Shown here: one piece after another, positions 17,550-26,467 of the stretch
How the letters are laid out: every line of letters starts with the position of its first letter
Numbering within the stretch: the stretch's first letter is position 1
Assembly: GCA_017640785.1 (NCBI GenBank)
Contig: JAEPPZ010000003.1
Span: 14,932-78,931, forward strand
From: Balneola sp.
GTDB lineage: Bacteria; Bacteroidota; Rhodothermia; Balneolales; Balneolaceae
Reading direction: 5' to 3'
DNA length: 64,000 nt
Made by a program: the position numbers and the translations under genes
The notes under the pieces: generated by a model
The model's database searches: none
Told to the model about the DNA's origin: nothing
The model's input: only the letters and a program-made list of their open reading frames with translations

Positions 17550-19085
17550 TTAAATCTTATCTACAGCCAGTTTGTACTTCGGATCTTCCAGAACATTCAC
17601 ATCGATAATGGCTTCTGCATTTTCAAGTAGTTTGATGCAATCTTTGCTCAAATGCTGGAGGTGCACTTTCTTTCCGACTTTAGAGTAACGTTCTGTGATC
17701 TTGTTCAAAGCTTCTATTGCTGACATATCCACAACCCTGCTTTCAGCAAAGTCTATGATAATTTCTTCCGGATCATTCAACACATCGAATTTTTCGTTAA
17801 ATACTGTAACCGAACCGAAGAAAAGAGGGCCGTATATCTCGTAATGCTTCACTCCGTCTTCATCGATTCGTTTTCTGGCACGAATTCTTTTCGCGTTATC
17901 CCAAGCAAATACAAGCGCTGCAATAATTACACCTACAATTACAGCCAAAGCTAAATTATGAAGGAATACGGTAACCAGAGTCACTAAAACCATTACAAAA
18001 ATATCAGAATTTGGCATTCTGTTTATCGTACTGAAACTAGCCCATTCAAAAGTACCTATCGAAACCATGATCATTAAACCTGTAAGTGCTGCCATCGGTA
18101 ACTTTTCGATCAAACCTGATCCAAACATTATGAATACCAAAAGCATCACCGCAGCTACAATTCCCGATAAACGAGCTCTTGCCCCTGCCGAAGTGTTGAT
18201 CAAACTTTGACCAATCATTGCACAACCACCCATTCCTGAGAAAAATCCAGACAAAATATTTGCTGCACCCTGAGCTACAGCTTCTTTGTTTCCATGACCT
18301 CTGGTTTCTGTGATCTCATCTACAATATTTAGTGTTAATAAACTTTCGATCAAACCAACGCCCGCCATAATTAAAGCATATGGAAAAATCAGCTTTAGAG
18401 TTTCCAGCGTAAACGGGATTTCCGGAATGTGAAATGGAGGAAAACCACCTTTTATGGATGCAATATCACCCACTGTTTTTGTGTCGATATTAAAAGTTAC
18501 TACCACAGCAAAAATCACCAAAATTGCAATTAAAGAAGCCGGTAGTGCTTTACTTAATTTGGGTAATCCCCAAATGATCAGCATAGTTAACGCCACTAAA
18601 CCAAGTAACATATATAAAGAATCTCCAGTCATCCATTCACCGGTTGGAGTCTTAAACTGAGCTAATTGAGACATAAATATGATCACAGCCAATCCATTTA
18701 CAAAACCGAAGATCACAGGATGCGGAACCAACCTCATTAATTTACCGAGCTTTAACATTCCTGCGGTTACCTGAATTAACCCAGCCAGAACTACTGTCGC
18801 AAAGATATATTCTACTCCATGCGATTGAGCTAAAGTAACCAACACAACTGCAACAGCTCCGGTAGCACCGGAGATCATTCCCGGACGTCCACCAAAGATC
18901 GAAGTCACAAGCCCCATCACAAACGCTGCGTATAATCCTGTAAGCGGAGACAATCCTGCTATTAAAGCAAATGCCACTGCTTCCGGAACCAGTGCCAGTG
19001 ATACTGTTACACCTGATAAAATTTCTGTTTTATAATTTACCGGCTCCGAGAAATCGAACCGATAGAGGTTAAGTAGTCTTTTCAT
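17550..19085 (-). CDS. SulP family anion transporter with STAS domain
   Basis: 511-residue inner-membrane transporter of the SulP (SLC26) family. The hydrophobic core spans roughly residues 20-395 and contains the signature SGVTVSLALVPEAVAFAL and, near the middle, GGCAMIGQSLIN. The cytoplasmic STAS domain follows (about 400-511), with VDMSAIEALNKI. Substrate could be sulfate, bicarbonate or another anion; sequence alone does not decide. It lies 50 nt upstream of the YihY gene on the same strand, so co-transcription is possible. A bulged hairpin (19102-19146) lies in its upstream region. Confidence 0.92.
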   Translation of the reverse strand: MKRLLNLYRFDFSEPVNYKTEILSGVTVSLALVPEAVAFALIAGLSPLTGLYAAFVMGLVTSIFGGRPGMISGATGAVAVVLVTLAQSHGVEYIFATVVLAGLIQVTAGMLKLGKLMRLVPHPVIFGFVNGLAVIIFMSQLAQFKTPTGEWMTGDSLYMLLGLVALTMLIIWGLPKLSKALPASLIAILVIFAVVVTFNIDTKTVGDIASIKGGFPPFHIPEIPFTLETLKLIFPYALIMAGVGLIESLLTLNIVDEITETRGHGNKEAVAQGAANILSGFFSGMGGCAMIGQSLINTSAGARARLSGIVAAVMLLVFIMFGSGLIEKLPMAALTGLMIMVSIGTFEWASFSTINRMPNSDIFVMVLVTLVTVFLHNLALAVIVGVIIAALVFAWDNAKRIRARKRIDEDGVKHYEIYGPLFFGSVTVFNEKFDVLNDPEEIIIDFAESRVVDMSAIEALNKITERYSKVGKKVHLQHLSKDCIKLLENAEAIIDVNVLEDPKYKLAVDKI

Positions 19086-19477
19086 TCCTGATGTTAATAG
19101 GCGAGAAATTCCACAACTTTATTTTAGATTCGTACCGGAATTCTCGTTGATGAATCGTTTCTTTTTGAGCTTTATAAGTTAAGGACTTTACAAATCAGGT
19201 ATGAGAAATAAGTAATAATTAATACTTAAATGAATTTCAGTGTTGGAAGCGGTTTTGTGCACAGATAGCCGAGAAATCAATTATAAAAGCCAAAGCTGTT
19301 TAATCAATTTCAGCTGATAAATCCCTTAGTTTTATAAATTTTTGTGCGGGTTTCTTTTTTCATTTCTTTTAAAAAATTTTTGAGATAAAAATCTGATTGA
19401 TCCGGATTAAAGACAAATGGCTCGATGTTTCATCACATAGCAAAACCATTCTACATCTGTTATCTTACCAACAAAAA
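19086..19477. other. Intergenic region between sulP and the YjbQ-like gene
   Basis: About 390 bp without a supported gene. It should contain divergent promoters. CGAGAAATTCC at 19102-19112 pairs with GGAATTCTCG at 19137-19146 with one bulged base, placing a hairpin just upstream of the SulP start on the minus strand. In-frame sequence upstream of 19478 is open but does not look like part of the YjbQ family. Confidence 0.5.
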
Positions 19478-19900
19478 ATGACTGTATTTCAAAAAGAATT
19501 TTCTTTGAAGCCCAGAAACCGTGGCTTTCATCTTATTACCCGGGAGATTCTGCAACAAGTACCGGAAGTCGCAAAGATGAACGCCGGAATTATGCAGGTT
19601 TTTATTCAACACACGAGCACCGGTTTAACGATTAATGAAAATGCCGACCCTACCGTCCGTACAGACTTTGAGACATTTTTCAACAGAACCGTTCCGGAAG
19701 ATACTAGCCTTTACGAACATACTTTAGAAGGCACCGATGACATGACTTCTCACATAAAAAGTTCACTGCTGGGATCTTCTGTAAGTATTCCCATCACTAA
19801 TGGTCAATTGAACCTTGGAACATGGCAAGGTATTTATCTTTGTGAACATCGTAATCGTGGAGGCTCACGTAAAATTGTGGTAACTCTGATAGGAACTTAG
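19478..19900 (+). CDS. YjbQ/UPF0047 family protein
   Basis: 140-residue protein of the YjbQ (UPF0047) family, which has weak thiamine-phosphate synthase activity in vitro and unknown main role. The family signature lies in HTSTGLTINENADPTVRTD (about residues 47-65), with the late GTWQGIYLCEHRNRG motif. I start at ATG 19478 because family members begin near FQKE.SLKPR; the frame is open for another 27 codons upstream from ATT at 19397 but that part has no family match. Convergent with the baeRF-like gene. Confidence 0.88.
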   Translation: MTVFQKEFSLKPRNRGFHLITREILQQVPEVAKMNAGIMQVFIQHTSTGLTINENADPTVRTDFETFFNRTVPEDTSLYEHTLEGTDDMTSHIKSSLLGSSVSIPITNGQLNLGTWQGIYLCEHRNRGGSRKIVVTLIGT

Positions 19901-19905
19901 ATCTT

Positions 19906-19928
19906 CTGACCTTTAAAAATCAGGTCAG
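19906..19928. terminator. Hairpin between convergent genes
   Basis: CTGACCT at 19906-19912 pairs perfectly with AGGTCAG at 19922-19928 around an A/T-rich 9-nt loop. It lies just after the YjbQ-like stop and overlaps the end of the convergent baeRF-like gene. No clear T-run follows, so terminator function is likely but not certain. Confidence 0.5.
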
Positions 19929-21061
19929 GCATACCTGAAAATAGCTGCCATACCGGACGTTGCCGGCACTTCGGTCTCATTTAGTGAATATACATTTCCG
20001 CCTTTTTTCAGCGTATATATTGCCGCCGCATTCAGCAGGTCCCTTTTATATCCACCGTTCTCAGAATCCATCATACTGAATTGATTTTCTTCTGCTTTAT
20101 AATTGCCCCATACAGCTTTACCTGTAGGAATAAAGAGTGTATCTACTTTTCCGAAGTAAGACGCTTCAATAATTTCATGTAAATCACCGGAATATCTATC
20201 AGTTTCTGACGCGTTTCCTAACCTTTCCAAGTCATCATACATGCCTTTCAAAAAGTACGATTGTATCAATTCCCAACCTTTATCTTTGAGTTCCTTATTG
20301 TTCAGGAGATCAGGGTTTTCAATAATTGCTTCATCCATTAGTCTGTGATAATGATTTCCTTTTCGATAATGAGCCACAGCCTTATCCACTCCCGCAAGAA
20401 TCAGAGGGTCTTCTTTTTTGCGCAGAATTGATGTGACTTCATTTTCGATATTTCGTAAATATTCCTCAACCACTTTAGTATCATCATCTCCACCACCATG
20501 GCCATGAAAAATTGCTCCACCTCTGTTTTCACCGGAATGTTGCTGAACACTTTTTTGGTAAACATCGAATTTTCTAAACTCTTCCATGTTAGAAGGTGCT
20601 TCTTCTAATTCTATTTCTTCTACGGTTTCACTAGTGCATTTTAATAGACGAACATTTTTCTGACTCACTGATAAAATGCAAAAAGTACCTTCCAGAGTCA
20701 TCATTCGAATCAATGGAGTAACCAAAAAGTGATTATCAATCAGTATTCTCTCATCCGTTTTAAAAGGCAAGCGATAATATCTAAAAAAGTCCTCTGTGAT
20801 GAATAAAGCCAGACCTTCATCATTATATCGCCAGAATTCTGACTCGTTTAGCAAAGAATCTGCTTCTGATAACAACTCATCAATGTTCTTATCATCTACG
20901 CCCTTTTCGGATAGTTCATTTCTCAGATCCTTTAAAATGTTTTTAAATCGTAAAGAGTCCTGCCCGGCTTCCGGCTCTGATCTATTGGTACTCATATATA
21001 TTGAAATACTAATTTTTCCCGCAATCTCATTTAGTTCCAGTATGGTGTCTCTGTTAATCAT
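19925..21061 (-). CDS. baeRF-type protein (bacterial archaeo-eukaryotic release-factor-like)
   Basis: 378-residue cytoplasmic protein resembling the bacterial families related to archaeal/eukaryotic peptide-release factor 1. The N-terminal part (about 1-120) has SIYMSTNRSEPEAGQD followed by an alpha/beta region; a glycine/histidine stretch (GGAIFHGHGGGDDD, about 183-196) precedes the Pelota-like middle domain; the C-terminal domain ends in GMAAIFRYA. These families are proposed to act in ribosome rescue or stress, without firm biochemistry. The gene stands alone, divergent from the aminotransferase gene. Confidence 0.75.
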   Translation of the reverse strand: MINRDTILELNEIAGKISISIYMSTNRSEPEAGQDSLRFKNILKDLRNELSEKGVDDKNIDELLSEADSLLNESEFWRYNDEGLALFITEDFFRYYRLPFKTDERILIDNHFLVTPLIRMMTLEGTFCILSVSQKNVRLLKCTSETVEEIELEEAPSNMEEFRKFDVYQKSVQQHSGENRGGAIFHGHGGGDDDTKVVEEYLRNIENEVTSILRKKEDPLILAGVDKAVAHYRKGNHYHRLMDEAIIENPDLLNNKELKDKGWELIQSYFLKGMYDDLERLGNASETDRYSGDLHEIIEASYFGKVDTLFIPTGKAVWGNYKAEENQFSMMDSENGGYKRDLLNAAAIYTLKKGGNVYSLNETEVPATSGMAAIFRYA

Positions 21062-21266
21062 TACTATCCCTTTTTTTCTTGAAATTTATATTACTAACAC
21101 CAATTTATTTCGTTTAATTCAATGTTATCAAATACCTTTGATGGAGTTGTGATCACTTCCTCTATTTCTGATTTTTGAGTTCTAAAAAAAAACGATCGGC
21201 ATGAGTAAAATTAAAAATGAAGTACTCAATAAATCCTACTACATTCTTAAGAAAATAAGTTAGAAT

Positions 21267-22190
21267 ATGGTACACGGAACTCACAATGCGGTAAATGATG
21301 ATAGAAACGATCATATAAAGATTTCTATAAACGGCGAACTATTTGACAGAAAAGACGCGAAGATATCCGTTTTTGATAGTGGATACCTTGTGGGAGATGG
21401 CATATGGGAAGCATTTCGATTGCATCAAGGTGTACTGGTATTTCTGGATGAGCATTTGACCAGGCTTTGGGAAGCTGCTGCTACAGTCGGAATGAAGTTA
21501 CCTTTTACTAAAGCAGATCTAGTAGCAGATATACGAAAGGTTCTGAATGCTAATGAAATGAGTGACCATGTTCATGTCAGGGTAATGGTTACAAGAGGTA
21601 TCAAAAAAACACCTTCTCAAGACCCACGACTTACTATATCAGGACCTAATGTTGTAATTATTGCCGAACACAAACAAGCCTCTTCTGAAACTAAAGAGCA
21701 AGGTATCACTCTTTTTACAAGCACTATCCGCAGAGGATCTCCTGATTATTTAGATCCCAGATTAAACTGCCACAGTAAACTTCACGAAGTACAAGCCTTG
21801 GTACAAGCCATTGAAGCGGGCGCTGATGAAGCCTTAATGCTCGACATCCATGGATTTGTCTCCACTTGTAATGCCACTAACTTTTTTATTGTTAAAGGTG
21901 ATGAAGTCTGGACCTCTACAGGACAGTATTGCATGAACGGCATAACAAGAGGAAAAGTAATAGAAGCCTGTGAAAGATTTGGTATAACGTGTCGCCAAAA
22001 AGAGTTTTCTTTATATGATGTTTATGGAGCAGATGAAGCTTTCGTAACCGGTACTTTTGGTGGATTGACTCCGGTTACTAAAATAGATGGAAGAGTAATC
22101 GGAGATGGTACATCTGGTGCTTCAACTAAAAAACTGAGCTCGTTATACAATCAGCTTATTGAAGAAGAAGTTAAAGGAAATAAAGCATGA
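21267..22190 (+). CDS. Class IV PLP aminotransferase (BCAT/D-amino-acid transaminase fold)
   Basis: 307-residue PLP enzyme of the branched-chain/D-amino-acid aminotransferase fold. The Schiff-base lysine is Lys171 in NCHSKLHEVQA; EALMLDIHGFVSTCNATNFF and the FVTGTFGGLTPV segment contact cofactor and substrate in the family. Substrate is not decided: BCAT, D-amino-acid transaminase and aminodeoxychorismate lyase share these motifs. The stop codon overlaps the next start as ATGA, a strong coupling signal with the sulfotransferase-like gene. The N-terminus (about 15 residues) is a non-conserved extension. Confidence 0.88.
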   Translation: MVHGTHNAVNDDRNDHIKISINGELFDRKDAKISVFDSGYLVGDGIWEAFRLHQGVLVFLDEHLTRLWEAAATVGMKLPFTKADLVADIRKVLNANEMSDHVHVRVMVTRGIKKTPSQDPRLTISGPNVVIIAEHKQASSETKEQGITLFTSTIRRGSPDYLDPRLNCHSKLHEVQALVQAIEAGADEALMLDIHGFVSTCNATNFFIVKGDEVWTSTGQYCMNGITRGKVIEACERFGITCRQKEFSLYDVYGADEAFVTGTFGGLTPVTKIDGRVIGDGTSGASTKKLSSLYNQLIEEEVKGNKA

Positions 22191-22921
22191 AAAGTAAAGA
22201 CGGTATTACGAGGATCTGCTTGTGGTCAGGACCAAGAAATATATCTACGGCATTAATGTATTCATTTGCTCAAAGATCAGATACAAGAGTTTTTGACGAA
22301 CCGCTTTATGGATATTATCTGTCACAAACTGATGCCGACGAATATCATCCCGGTGCAAAGGAAATAATGGATGACATGGAAACGGACGGGAATAAAGTTA
22401 TTGAAATGATGATGGGAAATCATGACAAACCTATTGTCTTTTTTAAAAACATGACACATCATCTACTGAAGCTGAATAAAGATTTTATGCACGATGTTGT
22501 TAATGTGATCCTGACCAGAAACCCCAAAAAAATGCTCCCATCTTTTGATAAAGTCATTGAAAATCCTTCTATGAAAGATGTAGGTTATCAGGATCACACC
22601 GAACTTTTGGAGCATTTTGAAAAGGAAAACATTACTCCTGCAGTTATAGATGCTACAATTTTTCTTAAAAATCCGGAGCGGATCCTTAAGAAACTTTGTG
22701 AAAAAATATCTATCCCTTATCAAGAAAATATGCTCAGTTGGGAAAAAGGTGCAAGGCCTGAAGATGGAGTTTGGGCCAAATATTGGTATGGTAATATTCA
22801 TAAATCAACCGGGTTTATGAAATATCAACCAAAAACAGAACCATTCCCGGAAAATCTTACCGCTTTGCTAAATGAATCTCTGCCACATTACCAACGCTTA
22901 GAAAAAATTGCTTTGAAATAG
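22187..22921 (+). CDS. Sulfotransferase-like P-loop protein coupled to the aminotransferase
   Basis: 244-residue protein with a P-loop like that of sulfotransferases: LWSGPRNISTALM (residues 12-24) matches the phosphate-binding loop for PAPS, and LTRNPKKMLPSF resembles the 3'-phosphate binding segment. It overlaps the aminotransferase gene by 4 nt, so the two are made together. From memory, plants have a fusion of this kind of domain with a class IV aminotransferase (annotated BCAT-like), which would support a shared pathway. Substrate and even PAPS use are inference. Confidence 0.75.
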   Translation: MKSKDGITRICLWSGPRNISTALMYSFAQRSDTRVFDEPLYGYYLSQTDADEYHPGAKEIMDDMETDGNKVIEMMMGNHDKPIVFFKNMTHHLLKLNKDFMHDVVNVILTRNPKKMLPSFDKVIENPSMKDVGYQDHTELLEHFEKENITPAVIDATIFLKNPERILKKLCEKISIPYQENMLSWEKGARPEDGVWAKYWYGNIHKSTGFMKYQPKTEPFPENLTALLNESLPHYQRLEKIALK

Positions 22922-22950
22922 AAAAGCCCTTCCGAACCGGAAAGGCTTTT
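22922..22950. terminator. Bidirectional terminator between convergent genes
   Basis: AAAAGCC at 22922-22928 pairs with GGCTTTT at 22944-22950, and after one mismatch TTCCG pairs with CGGAA around a 3-nt loop. The A-rich left and T-rich right flanks suit termination on both strands, between the sulfotransferase-like gene and the convergent channel-like gene. Confidence 0.8.
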
Positions 22951-22976
22951 AGGTTATTTTATATACTAACTATTCA

Positions 22977-23648
22977 TTAATCTCTGTTGCTCATTTTTTC
23001 TATCATTTTTGCGGCCCATTCTTTTCCTCCTAAACCGAAGGCTAAACCAAGAGCAAGACAAACCGATCCAAATAGTAAAAGGAATGCATTTGAAACTAGT
23101 TCATCTCCAATATTAAGTTGAGATAGAGAAAGAGACACTACGAAAAATATGATAGCATATTTAGCGACTGCGCCCACGACAGATGCATTCTCTACACCCA
23201 CATTGGACAGATATGTGGTTACGATCTGAGCAATAAAACCGGCCAGGAATACTCCAAAAATAAGTGCTAAAACCGCTACAATAACATTAGGAATGTACAG
23301 TATTATCTGATTTACAAGTTCAGATGCTACACCTAAGCCTAAAGTATTTAGCCCTGCCAATATCACGATCAGCATAATTAACCAGTAAATAATACCTCCT
23401 AAAATATCTATGGCTGATTTATCACTTCCACCATCTTTCAAAAATTGATCGATCTTGGCCTTTTCAGTCACAACATCCAAGCGAATTAATTTTAATAATC
23501 TTACTGCAGCTGTTTTTACCAGTTTTGCTATTATCCAACCAATTATCAGAATCAACAATGCCCCAATAATATTGGGTAGAAAGGAAGCTAATTCATTGAA
23601 AAAAGTCTCATAGGATTGTACCAAGACCTCTTTGATTTCATCAAACAT
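22977..23648 (-). CDS. Small mechanosensitive-channel-like TM-helix protein
   Basis: 223-residue membrane protein with about five hydrophobic helices and two copies of the conserved TM-helix repeat seen in small MscS-like proteins: PNIIGALLILIIGWIIAKLV (about 25-44) and PNVIVAVLALIFGVFLAGFI (about 119-138). It ends LALAFGLGGKEWAAKMIE, typical of this family, and lacks the cytoplasmic MscS beta and cage domains. Likely an ion-channel or osmotic-stress protein; direct gating evidence exists only for distant relatives. Monocistronic between a terminator and UPF0316. Confidence 0.8.
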   Translation of the reverse strand: MFDEIKEVLVQSYETFFNELASFLPNIIGALLILIIGWIIAKLVKTAAVRLLKLIRLDVVTEKAKIDQFLKDGGSDKSAIDILGGIIYWLIMLIVILAGLNTLGLGVASELVNQIILYIPNVIVAVLALIFGVFLAGFIAQIVTTYLSNVGVENASVVGAVAKYAIIFFVVSLSLSQLNIGDELVSNAFLLLFGSVCLALGLAFGLGGKEWAAKMIEKMSNRD

Positions 23649-23796
23649 GTTCTGTACCTCGTAAGTGTTAGTTTTTGGTTACCCGTTATTAAACAATAAC
23701 TATGTAAAAAACTAATTAGAAGAACTTCTGAGATCTTCTACTCTTTAGGTATATGAGCTATTAGAACACAACCAAAATTCAAGGCAAAACCATGAT

Positions 23797-24375
23797 TTAG
23801 ATTCCTTTTCGCAGACCCAATAGCCTATTGGTAGACCCACGGTCTGAATCAAGCTTACTCAAGTCTAAGGATGAGTTTGCGTATGTAACATCTTCAGATG
23901 AATAAAAAGCGGCAGGGTCATTCTTTTCTATAATAGAAACAACTTCATTCCAGCGTCTCCTTTTGAGCACAGTAAAAATGATATTTACCGGTCCAAACCC
24001 ACCTTCTCCAGCGATGCTCGTTATTGTAAAACCTGCCTCTTTCAAACTTTCTATCAATTCTTCTCTTTTATTCTGAGTAATAATGCGAACGATAATAGTC
24101 CCTACTTTCACTTTACTTTCAATGTACATACCTACAAAAGTGCCCACAGAAAATCCTCCGGCATAAGCTACATAATTAACCCAATTGTTAAGATTCTTCA
24201 GCAATTCTGCGACAACAAAAGCCCAGATCAGTACCTCAAAAAACCCTAATAATGCGGCTTTATATTTATACCCTCGTGATACCATTACAATACGAAGAGT
24301 ACCCAGGCTCACATCCATAATGCGAGCAAAAAATATAATTACAGGTATAAGAATTGGAGGGATCAGGCTGAACAT
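23797..24375 (-). CDS. UPF0316 family membrane protein (DUF2179-type)
   Basis: 192 residues: three transmembrane helices, the conserved ARIMDVSLGTLRIVMVSRG near residues 17-35, then a soluble DUF2179-like domain (about 95-165) and a variable tail. Function unknown; DUF2179 is thought to bind a small ligand. The start is ATG 24375: the frame is open further upstream, but that part simply translates tRNA-Ser DNA. The tRNA's terminator T-tract ends about 5 nt before this ATG, so the gene is either transcribed by read-through or from a promoter inside the tRNA region. Confidence 0.85.
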   Translation of the reverse strand: MFSLIPPILIPVIIFFARIMDVSLGTLRIVMVSRGYKYKAALLGFFEVLIWAFVVAELLKNLNNWVNYVAYAGGFSVGTFVGMYIESKVKVGTIIVRIITQNKREELIESLKEAGFTITSIAGEGGFGPVNIIFTVLKRRRWNEVVSIIEKNDPAAFYSSEDVTYANSSLDLSKLDSDRGSTNRLLGLRKGI

Positions 24376-24380
24376 AATAG

Positions 24381-24416
24381 ATAAATAAAAACCCCACACA
24401 TAAATTATGTGCGGGG
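24381..24416 (-). terminator. Intrinsic terminator of tRNA-Ser
   Basis: On the minus strand a GC-rich stem (24416-24407 with 24401-24392, one mismatch) is followed by TTTTTATTTAT at 24391-24381. This is a textbook Rho-independent terminator 18 nt after the tRNA 3' end. It leaves only 5 nt before the UPF0316 start codon. Confidence 0.88.
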
Positions 24417-24434
24417 CTACTTTACATTGGCTTG

Positions 24435-24523
24435 CGGAGAGGGAGGGATTCGAACCCTCGTTACATGTTTCCATATAAACTCCCTTAGCAGGGGAGCGCT
24501 TTCAGCCACTCAGCCACCTCTCC
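24435..24523 (-). tRNA. tRNA-Ser (anticodon GCT)
   Basis: 89-nt tRNA with a full cloverleaf. The acceptor GGAGAGG pairs with CCTCTCC, discriminator G; the anticodon stem CTCCC/GGGAG encloses CTGCTAA, giving anticodon GCT (24489-24487) for AGC/AGU codons. The long variable arm typical of serine tRNAs (ATATG-GAAA-CATGT) is present, and the T-arm reads GAGGG-TTCGAAT-CCCTC. The CCA end is not encoded (CAA follows). Confidence 0.97.
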
Positions 24524-24536
24524 TTTACAAGGGCAA

Positions 24537-24568
24537 CAAATATACGTTAGTTAATACCTCTAATCAAT
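24537..24568 (-). promoter_or_regulatory. Bacteroidota-type promoter of tRNA-Ser
   Basis: The minus strand reads ATTG at 24568-24565, a 20-nt spacer, and TATATTTG at 24544-24537. This fits the TTTG-N19-21-TAnnTTTG consensus of Bacteroidota sigma-A, and the predicted start falls a few bases before the tRNA 5' end. Confidence 0.7.
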
Positions 24569-24575
24569 CTAAGAT

Positions 24576-25142
24576 TTAACTTTCCTTCTCAGGATCTAAG
24601 ACATAAATCTGAGCGAGATTTCTTCCTTCCTGTGCGAAGTCCAAACCATAGCCCAAAACAAATTTTGTTGGGATCTCAAATCCCACATAATCTATCTGTA
24701 CTTCGTGTTTTGTAGCATCTTTCTTATGTAGTAAAGTTACTACCGAAACAGAAGCGGGATCGTAACTATTCATTCTTTCAACGATGTATTTCATAGAAAG
24801 CCCTGTATCAACTATATCCTCAACCAGAACCACATGTCTTCCCTTCACTTTCGCGTCAATCTCTTTGAGCTCTGTTACCTGACCGGAAGAAACTTTTTCA
24901 TCTCCGTAACTCGAAAGTTTCATAAAATCGACCTCACAAGGGATGGAAACGCTGCGCATGATATCCGCAAGAAAGATAAAAGCGCCGTTCAAAATCCCAA
25001 TAAAGATCGGGCGCTTGCCTTCAAAATCTTTGTCTAATTTTTTTCCTAACAGAGAGACTCTTGCTTCAATCTCCTCTTTGGTAATAAAAACTTTAAATGT
25101 ATCGCCGTTGCAATCAACGGTTTCCGGTAAGTAATAACTCAT
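24576..25142 (-). CDS. hpt: Hypoxanthine phosphoribosyltransferase
   Basis: Purine salvage enzyme that joins hypoxanthine or guanine to PRPP. 188 residues. The PRPP-binding motif VVLVEDIVDTGLSM lies near residues 99-112, and the flexible loop LSSYGDEKVSSG upstream. Last gene of the ptsH-to-hpt run; its ATG overlaps the tilS stop as ATGA. The tilS-hpt pairing is conserved in many bacteria, which supports both calls. Confidence 0.95.
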   Translation of the reverse strand: MSYYLPETVDCNGDTFKVFITKEEIEARVSLLGKKLDKDFEGKRPIFIGILNGAFIFLADIMRSVSIPCEVDFMKLSSYGDEKVSSGQVTELKEIDAKVKGRHVVLVEDIVDTGLSMKYIVERMNSYDPASVSVVTLLHKKDATKHEVQIDYVGFEIPTKFVLGYGLDFAQEGRNLAQIYVLDPEKES

Positions 25143-26467
25143 GCCTGCTTTTTTGATGTTATCGAAAGATAACGTTTTGTTGAATCGGTTGCTTTACAAA
25201 GCTCGGAAATTGTTCCCAAGCTCGGATCGTCTCCTTTAAAAATAATTGCGTAAATAGTACCATCTGAATCGCTCAATACCAAAGATTTTTCTCTGTTTGC
25301 TGTTGAAACTTTCCGATTTGTTAAGTGATCAGATATTTTTTGAGTTCCTGTCATCCCTAGTGGCTGGATCTTATCACCGGCTTTCCACCTTCTCAGAGTT
25401 AATGGAAATGATAGTTTATCAACATCTAAATATAACTCTGATTCAACCTGTTCAGATACTCGAAATTCTGTTCCCTGCACAGAAAACACGTTCTCAATAT
25501 CTTCCTTTTTGATTATGACCTCAGTAAACTCTGCTTTTTTTTGTAGGACAATATAATCTCTGTCTTTTACAAGAATAACAGAATCTGAAACTTTTAACTC
25601 TGATCCAGTCTGCGCTGAAAATAGACTAAATGTTTCACTGATAATTCCCTTCGAAGCTACTGGAATAAATTGCTCTAAAAATCTTTTTATCAAAGACAGA
25701 GCTAAAAATTCGTCCATTTTTTCTAATGGAGCCAACTTTAGTCTTTCTTTTTCCAGATACACTTCTGAGAGTTGATCCAGCATTTTTTCATTTAACATTC
25801 CAAAGTCGGAAAGCCCCAGTACATTTTGTTGCCAACCGGGAAACAGTTTATTCATTTTTTCGGAAAACTCACCCCGTAAAAAATTCCTTGAATATTTCGG
25901 GTCTTTATTACTCTCATCATCTCTGTAAGGAATGGATTTTTCATCGCAGTAAGCCAAAATAGCTTCTTTGCTGAATTCTAACATCGGACGAAATATGGGA
26001 GCATCCCATTCCTTCATTCCTGTCCAGGATTCCGGGCTACTCCCTCTGAATAACTTCTGAACAATAGTTTCTATTTGATCATCCTGGTGATGAGCTACGG
26101 CAATAGCATCTGCTTTTAGCTCCTCTGCTAAATCTTCAAATATCATATAGCGCTCGTTCCTTGCCCAATTTTGAAAGTTTCCGGACTGCATCTCTTCTGT
26201 ATTTAACCTCACAGAACAGCACTCAAACCCCCACTGAAAGGACATTTGCTCAACTAATTCCTGATCTTTATCAGACTCAACTCCCCTTAAACCATAGTTG
26301 ATATGTACTACAAAGCAGGAAATCTCTAATTGCTTGAACGCGTACAACAACGCCATAGAATCAGCACCACCGCTTACCCCAATAACGAAGTTTGGTGTTC
26401 CGGGAAAATGCCTGTCTACTTTATTTGAAATTACTTGTTCAATCAACAAGTACTCTGATTTGCTCAT
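25139..26467 (-). CDS. tilS: tRNA(Ile)-lysidine synthase
   Basis: ATP-dependent enzyme that changes C34 of tRNA-Ile(CAU) to lysidine, switching it from Met to Ile decoding. 442 residues. The PP-loop SGGADS is at 32-37; GSSPESWTGM lies where the family has its substrate loop; the C-terminal TilS domain (about 350-430) has LRRWKAGDKIQPLGM. The start overlaps the end of birA by 29 nt and the stop overlaps hpt by 4 nt, so all three are probably translationally linked. Confidence 0.94.
   Translation of the reverse strand: MSKSEYLLIEQVISNKVDRHFPGTPNFVIGVSGGADSMALLYAFKQLEISCFVVHINYGLRGVESDKDQELVEQMSFQWGFECCSVRLNTEEMQSGNFQNWARNERYMIFEDLAEELKADAIAVAHHQDDQIETIVQKLFRGSSPESWTGMKEWDAPIFRPMLEFSKEAILAYCDEKSIPYRDDESNKDPKYSRNFLRGEFSEKMNKLFPGWQQNVLGLSDFGMLNEKMLDQLSEVYLEKERLKLAPLEKMDEFLALSLIKRFLEQFIPVASKGIISETFSLFSAQTGSELKVSDSVILVKDRDYIVLQKKAEFTEVIIKKEDIENVFSVQGTEFRVSEQVESELYLDVDKLSFPLTLRRWKAGDKIQPLGMTGTQKISDHLTNRKVSTANREKSLVLSDSDGTIYAIIFKGDDPSLGTISELCKATDSTKRYLSITSKKQA

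Noticed and set aside
24376-24474. N-terminal extension of UPF0316
   Set aside because: The extra residues are a translation of tRNA-Ser DNA and its terminator; the family starts near ATG 24375.
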